A DNA stretch of 7,727 nt from Lutispora sp. (GTDB taxonomy: Bacteria > Bacillota > Clostridia > Lutisporales > Lutisporaceae). Location: assembly GCA_030834765.1 (NCBI GenBank), contig JAUQXG010000012.1:1-7727 (forward strand). Reading direction: 5' to 3'. Each line of letters starts with the position of its first letter. Position 1 is the stretch's first letter. The position numbers were made by a program, and so were the translations under genes. This document shows positions 1 to 4,775 of this stretch, in pieces. The notes beneath the pieces are model-generated. The model was given only the letters and a program-made list of their open reading frames with translations. It was not told the DNA's origin and did not search any database.

Positions 1-252
1 GGTATAATTTCTAACATCACGTCATTTGGCATGTTTGTTGAACTTCAAAATACAATAGAAGGTCTAATTCATGTTAGCAACATGGAAGATGACTATTATC
101 AATATGATGAAAATCAGCATTTTCTCATTGGAGAAAGAAAAAAGCGTATTTTCAAAATTGGAGATAGTGTAAGAATAAAAGTATATAAAGTTGACATAGC
201 ATCAAAGTCAATAGACTTTGTTCTAGCACAAACTGCAAATGCCATGGAATAA
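1..252 (+). CDS. rnr: Ribonuclease R, C-terminal S1 domain (5' truncated by window edge)
   Basis: The reading frame is open from the first base and ends at TAA 250-252, so only the last 83 residues are visible. They form an S1 RNA-binding domain: G-I-I-S-N-I-T-S-F-G-M-F-V-E-L, then EGLIHVSNM, the DDYYQYDE stretch with a following H and GER that is typical of RNase R, then IGDSVRIKVYKVD and the closing IDFVL. RNase R is a processive 3'-5' exoribonuclease of the RNB family; in other bacteria it digests structured RNA and the non-stop mRNAs released by trans-translation. The neighbourhood supports this, since smpB and ssrA follow directly. The protein stops about 8 residues after the S1 fold and lacks the lysine-rich tail of the E. 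coli enzyme. The catalytic RNB domain lies outside the window. Another S1 protein is possible but unlikely given the DDYYQYDE motif and the location. Confidence 0.93.
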   Translation, partial: GIISNITSFGMFVELQNTIEGLIHVSNMEDDYYQYDENQHFLIGERKKRIFKIGDSVRIKVYKVDIASKSIDFVLAQTANAME

Positions 253-294
253 GCCACCATTGATTTTTAAGGCCATATCGTGTAAAATGAATTA

Positions 295-322
295 TTGACA
301 GCACTGATAAAGGTGTTATAAT
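295..322 (+). promoter_or_regulatory. Strong sigma-A type promoter for smpB-ssrA
   Basis: There is an exact TTGACA at 295-300 and an exact TATAAT at 317-322, separated by 16 bp. The -10 is extended by TG at 314-315 (TGTTATAAT). Transcription should begin near 329, giving a leader of about 26 nt before the smpB ATG, with an AGGTGG ribosome binding site at 342-347. I see no convincing terminator between rnr and this promoter, so read-through from rnr may add to expression. Such a consensus-like promoter is unusual for a modest protein gene and fits an abundant stable RNA (tmRNA) further down the same transcript. Confidence 0.85.
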
Positions 323-354
323 AAGTATACAGTTTAAATCTAGGTGGGATAATC

Positions 355-816
355 ATGGCAAATGACAGTCTAAAGACATTAGCTCAAAATAGAAAAGCTA
401 GACATGAGTATTTTATAGAACAGGCATTTGAAACAGGTATTGAACTTTTTGGAACAGAAGTAAAATCTATCAGACAAGGTAGTGTAAACCTAAGAGATAG
501 TTATGCTACTGTAGAAAAAGGTGAAGTATTTATTTGTAATATGCATGTCAATCCTTATGAAAAGGGCAATATCTTTAATAAGGATCCACTTAGAAAAAGA
601 AAACTTCTTATGCACAGCTATGAGATTAACAAACTAATAGGATATATACAACAAAAAGGTTATACTCTTATTCCGCTCTCCATTTATCTGAAAGGCAGCC
701 GTGTGAAGATTGAACTTGCGGTAGCAAAAGGAAAGCAGCTTCATGATAAACGTCATGACCTTGCTGAACGGGATGCCAAACGAGATATAGAAAGAGAGTT
801 TAGGAACAAAGATTAA
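355..816 (+). CDS. smpB: SsrA-binding protein SmpB
   Basis: This 153-aa protein has the normal SmpB length. It binds the tRNA-like domain of tmRNA, protects it, helps its aminoacylation and delivers it to ribosomes stalled on mRNA without a stop codon. Family blocks are all present: N-R-K-A-R-H-E-Y-F (residues 12-20), the [13 protein letters not shown] block (about 28-40), NLRDSYA near 45-51, the NPYEKGN segment, [11 protein letters not shown], and the C-terminal GKQLHDKR...[10 protein letters not shown] helix that fills the ribosomal mRNA channel. The ATG is 7 nt after AGGTGG (342-347). The gene ends in three successive in-frame TAA codons (814-822), and the tmRNA 5' end follows 10 nt after the first. 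Codon use changes within the gene: all six Arg codons before about position 661 are AGA, while the next four are CGT, CGT, CGG and CGA, and local GC rises from roughly 30% to 44%. Confidence 0.98.
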   Translation: MANDSLKTLAQNRKARHEYFIEQAFETGIELFGTEVKSIRQGSVNLRDSYATVEKGEVFICNMHVNPYEKGNIFNKDPLRKRKLLMHSYEINKLIGYIQQKGYTLIPLSIYLKGSRVKIELAVAKGKQLHDKRHDLAERDAKRDIEREFRNKD

Positions 817-826
817 TAATAAATAT

Positions 827-1174
827 GGGGGCGTACTGGTTTCGACGGGGGTAGTAGAGGCCGAGGTAGCGAGCCGTGATCCCAGCGACCACGATAAAAG
901 CTGGAAAAACTTAATTAAACGCAAACGATAATTTCGTTTTAGCAGCCTAAGGCTGCTCGTTCAACCCAGGAATACCACGGCTTGGGATTGGGCGTCATTT
1001 AGTGGTGAACGTCACTACCAAAGCTTTGAGGTAACTGATGTAATATGAAGCTACTGAAACTGTAAGCCTGTCAGCTGGCGTACAGCAGAGGGAATGTTAA
1101 ACAACTGACTGCGCTCGGAGAAACAGCGACTGAAACACTTTCGGACAGGGGTTCGATTCCCCTCGCCTCCACCA
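827..1174 (+). ncRNA. ssrA: Transfer-messenger RNA (tmRNA, one-piece, complete)
   Basis: The RNA acts as both tRNA and mRNA in ribosome rescue. The acceptor stem pairs GGGGGCG (827-833) with CGCCTCC (1164-1170), followed by A1171 and an encoded CCA (1172-1174). The third pair is G829-U1168, the G3:U70 pair that marks alanine identity. The D-arm region carries the conserved TTCGAC core (about 839-844). The T arm is AGGGG, loop TTCGATT, CCCCT (1147-1163), uninterrupted by an intron. The tag frame is 921-950, and the remaining middle section holds hairpins consistent with the usual pseudoknots, which I did not resolve one by one. Its 348-nt length is ordinary. No good promoter separates it from smpB, so it is probably cut from a joint transcript, with RNase P making the 5' end. 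The boundaries are set by the acceptor stem. Confidence 0.97.
921..950 (+). other. tmRNA tag reading frame (ANDNFVLAA-stop) with stop in hairpin loop
   Basis: The codons GCA AAC GAT AAT TTC GTT TTA GCA GCC TAA encode ANDNFVLAA. With the alanine carried by tmRNA the added tag is AANDNFVLAA, ending in the hydrophobic L-A-A that ClpXP-type proteases recognise. The resume codon is GCA at 921. The last Leu-Ala-Ala codons form the 5' arm of a perfect 7-bp hairpin, AGCAGCC (941-947) with GGCTGCT (951-957), whose three-base loop is the TAA stop (948-950). This corresponds to the helix 5 region of known tmRNAs. Confidence 0.93.
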
Positions 1175-1187
1175 TACATAAAAAGCG

Positions 1188-1221
1188 ACAGACTAGGAAT
1201 TTTAATTCTTAGTCTGTTTTT
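1188..1221 (+). terminator. Intrinsic terminator of ssrA, probably bidirectional
   Basis: The arms ACAGACTAGGAATT (1188-1201) and AATTCTTAGTCTGT (1204-1217) pair along 14 positions with one G-U pair, followed by a T run (1217-1221). It lies 13 nt after the tmRNA CCA. Read on the minus strand, the same hairpin is followed after three bases by TTTTT (complement of 1180-1184), so it can also stop the convergent minus-strand operon. No other clear terminator exists for that operon. Confidence 0.88.
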
Positions 1222-1222
1222 A

Positions 1223-1432
1223 TTATATTGTGATGAACCTTCTATTATAATTTTTTTTAGAATTAATATGACCCAATCCTATTGCATTTTTAATAAATTC
1301 AAGCAATTCAAGAGAAGTAGAAGCAATGCTTATACAAGGTGCAGGAAATTGGTTTTTATGAAATCTTGTTAGCATTATACTACCTTCTCCATCAATAATG
1401 CCAGCTATATAGGCTCGTTCTTCTATTTTCAT
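1223..1432 (-). pseudogene. LAGLIDADG homing endonuclease, N-terminal remnant
   Basis: The 69-aa frame starts at ATG 1432-1430, 8 nt after AGGAG (1445-1441), and ends at TAA 1225-1223. Residues 8-18, Y-I-A-G-I-I-D-G-E-G-S, are a LAGLIDADG motif; by analogy with the family E16 would be the metal-binding acidic residue. The following strand-helix pattern (SIMLTRFHKN, then PCISIASTSLELLEFIKNAIG, then G-H-I-N-S-K-K-N-Y) matches the first half of the single-motif domain. These proteins normally run to about 130-170 residues, so the second half is missing. The frame breaks off two bases from the ssrA terminator T run, which suggests the 3' part was deleted. Start and ribosome binding site are intact, so a short peptide may still be made, but half a fold should not cleave DNA. 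Related enzymes are mobile genes or intron passengers. It lies 59 bp after the kinase gene on the same strand and may be co-transcribed. Confidence 0.75.
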
Positions 1433-1440
1433 CAATAATA

Positions 1441-1445
1441 CTCCT
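1441..1445 (-). promoter_or_regulatory. Ribosome binding site of the endonuclease remnant
   Basis: On the minus strand AGGAG lies 8 nt before ATG (1432-1430) and only 5 nt before an in-frame TTG (1435-1433). The spacing and codon favour the ATG, so the peptide is taken as 69 rather than 70 residues. Confidence 0.6.
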
Positions 1446-1491
1446 CTTATCAGAATGTATGTTCTCGTTGATAGTTTATCATATTATTAGA

Positions 1492-2796
1492 TTAAATAAA
1501 ATACTCATTGTCCATTGATTGTAATGAAAGTGATATTTTAATGGAGGTTCCTCCGGACTCATTATTTTCTGCCCATATTTTTCCACCGCATCCTTCAACA
1601 ATTTCCTTGCATATGGATAGACCTAGTCCTGCTACGGAACGGCTTTTGTCTGAAGTATAAAAGGGGTCAAATATTTTTTGTATCCCCTCCCTTGAAACAC
1701 CTGTGCCGTTATCTTCAATAGAAAATATCACTGCATTTCCCTGTCTGGAGCAAAAGACAGCAACACAAGGTTCCTTCAGGCTGAAGTGCTTTAAACTGTT
1801 ACTTATAATGTTCCCAAAAACCCTTCTCATCTTTGCAATATCTATGAAAAGTATTTCATTGGGACAGCTAACGTTAACAGAAAAAACAACTCCCCTTTCT
1901 GTTAGTTCCATTTCATAATCTGATTTTAAGATAGCGCAGAATTTCTCCACCGATACTCGCTGCTGTTTTAGCCCGCTCTGCATGTGAAGGTTTAAATACT
2001 CATCAAACTCCTCAATTAAGTTGTTGATTGAAACAGACTTATTATAAATGATATCTATATATTGTTCATATTTATCCACTGGAAGCATATTTTTTTTCAA
2101 ACGTTCAGTGAAGCCCATAATAGAAGTAAGAGGTGTTTTTATATCATGGGAAATAGAAGCAATAATAAGGTGCTGTTTCTGTTTCTCTTTTTCAATTTTT
2201 TCTGTAAGCTTGACGAATCTGCTCTGCAACAGTCCTATTTCATCTTTGCGTATAACATTTTGGGGATGTATTCCGTCTTTGTAACCTTCCATGCTTTTCT
2301 GCAAAGATATTATGGGTTTTACATAATTAAAATAAATAATGATTGTAATCAATAATAATATAAAGCATATGATGAATATTTCTGTTATGAACAAATTCCA
2401 AACCACATAATAGGAAGATATTTTCTTTAAAGATAAAGGCTGGGTTACCTTCAGCAAATAAATATGGTTATCATTGTGAAACAGGCTGGATGCATTGATC
2501 TCCATATTCACACCTGTATCATTTCCTACATGGAAGACCATGAGACCGGACTCATCTATAACCCGTATAATCAGTTTTTTTGCCTGTGAAATATTTTGTA
2601 ATACCTGTGAAAAGTCCTGACGGTTATCTATTCCTTTTGAAATTTGGTCTACTTCAGTCTGCAGCTGCACCTGCATTCTGCTGTTGTACTGGGAAATTTC
2701 TTTGGAAAGAAAAAAGTTGTAGTACCCATAAAGCAGTAGAATATTAATTAGAAAAGCAATAAGAACAAGGAGGGGAAGTTTAATTTTAATACTCAT
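1492..2796 (-). CDS. Membrane sensor histidine kinase (HAMP-HisKA-HATPase_c)
   Basis: This 434-aa kinase is the sensor partner of the response regulator encoded just upstream. TM1 spans about 6-28, followed by an extracytoplasmic sensor region of about 100 residues (30-130), TM2 at about 131-157 and a HAMP linker (158-205, with P161 and DEIGLL 185-190). The dimerisation/phosphoacceptor helix has S-I-S-H-D-I-K-T-P-L with H217 as the phosphorylated His. The ATP-binding domain shows the N box (N329, N333), G1 box E-D-N-G-T-G-V (361-367), F box I-F-D-P-F-Y (375-380) and G2 box around G390-L-G392-L. All catalytic motifs look intact. Its ATG lies within the regulator gene (11-bp overlap), 7 nt after GGAG (2807-2804), which implies translational coupling. 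The sensor region has no recognisable ligand motif. It is not of the intramembrane-sensing BceS type, because that type lacks such a domain. The signal is unknown; linkage suggests the exporter's substrate or envelope damage. Confidence 0.95.
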   Translation of the reverse strand: MSIKIKLPLLVLIAFLINILLLYGYYNFFLSKEISQYNSRMQVQLQTEVDQISKGIDNRQDFSQVLQNISQAKKLIIRVIDESGLMVFHVGNDTGVNMEINASSLFHNDNHIYLLKVTQPLSLKKISSYYVVWNLFITEIFIICFILLLITIIIYFNYVKPIISLQKSMEGYKDGIHPQNVIRKDEIGLLQSRFVKLTEKIEKEKQKQHLIIASISHDIKTPLTSIMGFTERLKKNMLPVDKYEQYIDIIYNKSVSINNLIEEFDEYLNLHMQSGLKQQRVSVEKFCAILKSDYEMELTERGVVFSVNVSCPNEILFIDIAKMRRVFGNIISNSLKHFSLKEPCVAVFCSRQGNAVIFSIEDNGTGVSREGIQKIFDPFYTSDKSRSVAGLGLSICKEIVEGCGGKIWAENNESGGTSIKISLSLQSMDNEYFI

Positions 2797-3481
2797 TTTC
2801 TATCTCCGGATGTTTTACAAATTTGTATCCCACACCCCATACTGTTTTAATGTATCGGTTTTCTTTGTCGATTTTATCTCTTAAATTCTTAATATTCACT
2901 GCTACAGTGCCTATATCTGCAAAGTCAGTACCCCAAATTGTGCTGAAAATTTGCTCTTTTGAAACAACCTTTCCTGCGTTTACAATAAGATAATGCAGCA
3001 ATTGAAATTCCCTCATAGATAATTCCACGGCTTTATTTTTTACATGAACTTCATAGCTTTCTGGATCTATTCTAATGCTTCCGATAGTCATGGAACTATT
3101 CTTTTTCTGAAGGCTTCGCTTTTCACGGCGCAAATGAGCCTTTACTCTCGCAACAAGCTCTTCCACAACAAAAGGCTTTGATATATAGTCATCAGCTCCC
3201 ATTTCAAAACCTAGCATAGCATCATAAGTCCGATTTTTGGCTGTTACGAACAAGATTGGACAGGAGACCATATTTCTGATTCTTCTGCAGATCTCCAGCC
3301 CATCAATGTCTGGCATCATTATGTCCAGAAGAATCAATGAAATATCCGAGTTATTCTTTAATAAACTGAAAGCATGTTTCCCGTTAAATGCCAAGAGGCA
3401 TTCATATCCTTCATCTGTAAGGGCATCTGATATCAGGAGCGCAATTTCCCTGTCATCATCTACAATCAATATTTTTTTCAT
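2786..3481 (-). CDS. OmpR/PhoB-family response regulator
   Basis: The 231-aa protein has a receiver domain (about 3-115) with the acidic pocket D8-D9-D10, phosphoacceptor D53 in L-L-D-I-M-M-P, T80 in FVTAK and K102 in SKPF. A linker follows, then a winged-helix DNA-binding domain (about 131-226) with LSMREFQLLHYL, a recognition region near VAVNIKNLRDKI and the closing wing TVWGVGYKF. It should bind direct repeats on DNA when phosphorylated by the kinase whose gene overlaps its 3' end. The ATG lies 5 nt after GAGGTG. The 81-bp gap to the adaptor gene upstream is the only sizeable gap in the operon and carries repeated boxes that may be its own binding sites. The likely targets are this transporter operon and its own gene, judged from position only. 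Confidence 0.96.
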   Translation of the reverse strand: MKKILIVDDDREIALLISDALTDEGYECLLAFNGKHAFSLLKNNSDISLILLDIMMPDIDGLEICRRIRNMVSCPILFVTAKNRTYDAMLGFEMGADDYISKPFVVEELVARVKAHLRREKRSLQKKNSSMTIGSIRIDPESYEVHVKNKAVELSMREFQLLHYLIVNAGKVVSKEQIFSTIWGTDFADIGTVAVNIKNLRDKIDKENRYIKTVWGVGYKFVKHPEIENEY

Positions 3482-3493
3482 AATCCCACCTCT

Positions 3494-3536
3494 TTTGCAG
3501 TCAAATTAAAAACCTTTGTAGTCAATTCAAAGTCAT
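3494..3536 (-). promoter_or_regulatory. Helically phased direct repeats before the response regulator gene (candidate operator)
   Basis: On the minus strand the box TTGACTACAAA (3525-3515) recurs as TTGACTGCAAA (3504-3494), 10 of 11 bases identical and 21 bp apart. A weaker copy, ATGACTTTGAA (3536-3526, 7 of 11), abuts the first with an 11-bp period. Spacing of 11 and 21 bp puts the boxes on one face of the helix, as for OmpR/PhoB-type sites. The last box ends just before the ribosome binding site, so binding there could hinder initiation or elongation. I found no clear -35/-10 pair in this gap. The operator role is inferred. Confidence 0.4.
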
Positions 3537-3562
3537 TTCATCTACTATAATGGCCGACTAAA

Positions 3563-4756
3563 CTACTTTACAGGAAGATACACATCCACACTATAGCCAG
3601 GTTTTAGTGCTTTATTAGGGTCTTGTGGCTTTACCTGTACCTTTATAATCCGCTTGCCATCCTTCTCTACAGCCAAATTTGAAATGTGAGTAACCGTACC
3701 CGGAATGGATATACTATTGTCCGACACCGGCACAATAGTAACTGTTTCGCCGAGGATAACATGTTTGATAAATTCCTCGTCAACCTCTGTGCTGACCACT
3801 ATAGAATCTGCATCGATCAACTGAAGCACTCTTGTTGGCGCATTCTGCACCCCTAGCCTTGTGCCGTTTATCACTCCTATATTTTGTGCAATGCCGTTTT
3901 GAATGCATGATATGATCTGATTCGTATTTAGATAATCTTTCACGCTTTTATTTTTCATGATATCTAAATCGATCTGGGAAACTGCCACGCTGCTGTTTTG
4001 CTTTGTCATATTTGCACTGTTTGAGCTTTCTATCTCGTCTAGCTGGGCATTTTGGGATTTTAACAATATACTCAACTGGTCAAGCTCCCTTTCTAAAGCA
4101 CGCTTCGTTTTTTCTATGTTATTCTCAACATCCGTTAGGGCTTTCTCTCTTTGAGCTAATATATCAATGTATTGGTCCAATGTATTTTCAGAAACTGCTC
4201 CTGCATCATATAAGGCTTGGTTATTTGTTACATCCCTTTTTGCATTTTCCACTTCTTTTTTCGCCAAATACAGCGAAGTCTGCAGGATTTTTAGGTCTGC
4301 ATTGGTTTCGCTGTTTAATTCCTCTGCTTTTGTGAATATGTCCTTTTGTATCTGTACTATATCTGCTTTAAGAGCGACCGTATCTTTTATGATGTTTTGA
4401 AGCCCTGCTTGCCCTGCTCCAAGCTGCTGCTGAAGTTTATCCATTGTTCCCAAGTGTTCCGACATATCCAGTGTAACTAGTACCTGTCCCAGGGATACAT
4501 GATCGCCTTCCTTAACTTTAATATCCGTCACGATAGACGGAAAGTCAATACTTATGTCATAAAGCTTGTCATACTTTACCTCACCCCAGAAATTTAAGCT
4601 ATTATCCTGTTCTGATGTCGAAAGGACGGTGTCCAGGTTCTTGGCCTGACCAGCTTGTATAACACTATAACTTATTATACCAATTATTATAAGTACAATG
4701 AGGAGACCGGTTCCTATAAGAATCTTTTTTTTATATTTTAAAAACATCTCTTTCAC
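3563..4756 (-). CDS. Membrane fusion / periplasmic-adaptor-like subunit of ABC exporter (HlyD/MacA/YknX-like)
   Basis: The 397-aa protein would link the permease to the outside of the membrane. One N-terminal membrane anchor (about 11-31) is preceded by Lys-rich cytoplasmic residues; there is no lipobox. A first lipoyl half-motif (about 76-97, V-T-D-I-K-V-K-E-G-D-H-V) leads into a long alpha-helical hairpin (about 103-245). A second lipoyl half follows (around 281-300), then a beta-barrel (about 318-345) and a membrane-proximal domain ending in LKPGYSVDVYLPVK. The hairpin tip reads N178...L182...S189...D194, close to the RLSD pattern of TolC-binding adaptors except for Asn instead of Arg. It starts with GTG, 7 nt after GGAGG; an internal ATG three codons on is too far from that site. 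The gene follows the permease by 19 bp. In monoderm bacteria YknX-type adaptors serve peptide-related ABC transporters without an outer-membrane channel. Confidence 0.9.
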   Translation of the reverse strand: MKEMFLKYKKKILIGTGLLIVLIIIGIISYSVIQAGQAKNLDTVLSTSEQDNSLNFWGEVKYDKLYDISIDFPSIVTDIKVKEGDHVSLGQVLVTLDMSEHLGTMDKLQQQLGAGQAGLQNIIKDTVALKADIVQIQKDIFTKAEELNSETNADLKILQTSLYLAKKEVENAKRDVTNNQALYDAGAVSENTLDQYIDILAQREKALTDVENNIEKTKRALERELDQLSILLKSQNAQLDEIESSNSANMTKQNSSVAVSQIDLDIMKNKSVKDYLNTNQIISCIQNGIAQNIGVINGTRLGVQNAPTRVLQLIDADSIVVSTEVDEEFIKHVILGETVTIVPVSDNSISIPGTVTHISNLAVEKDGKRIIKVQVKPQDPNKALKPGYSVDVYLPVK

Positions 4757-4763
4757 AATTATA

Positions 4764-4768
4764 CCTCC
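4764..4768 (-). promoter_or_regulatory. Ribosome binding site deciding the GTG start of the adaptor gene
   Basis: GGAGG on the minus strand (4768-4764) sits in the 19-bp gap after the permease stop, 7 nt before GTG (4756-4754). The next candidate, ATG at codon 4, would be 16 nt away, so GTG is the better start. Confidence 0.75.
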
Positions 4769-4775
4769 GATTTAG

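Noticed and set aside
243..276. Possible rnr terminator (ATGG ... CCAT followed by T run)
   Set aside because: A four-bp stem with a nine-base loop is too weak to support.
761..791. Possible separate ssrA promoter in the smpB tail (TTGCTG ... TATAGA)
   Set aside because: The -35 matches only three of six bases, the -10 four of six, and the spacing is 19 bp; far weaker than the promoter at 295-322.
634..924. 96-aa minus-strand open frame antisense to smpB and the tmRNA start
   Set aside because: It overlaps two certain genes, has no family resemblance and runs through structured tmRNA; it is a shadow frame.
1148..1174. ssrA 3' end as an occupied attachment site
   Set aside because: I found no second copy of the ssrA 3' end and no integrase gene in the window, so there is no direct evidence of a present element.
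1391..1439. Repeated ATCAATAAT (1391-1399 and 1431-1439)
   Set aside because: It is nine AT-rich bases, one copy encoding part of the LAGLIDADG motif and the other at the start codon; chance is sufficient.
1469..1481. Small palindrome TGATA-GTT-TATCA after the kinase gene as its terminator
   Set aside because: The stem is only five AT-rich base pairs with no T run on the minus strand.
4003..4335. 110-aa plus-strand open frame within the adaptor gene
   Set aside because: It is antisense to the coiled-coil region of a well-supported gene; its Phe/Leu/Ser-rich composition is typical of the complement of Lys/Gln/Glu codons.
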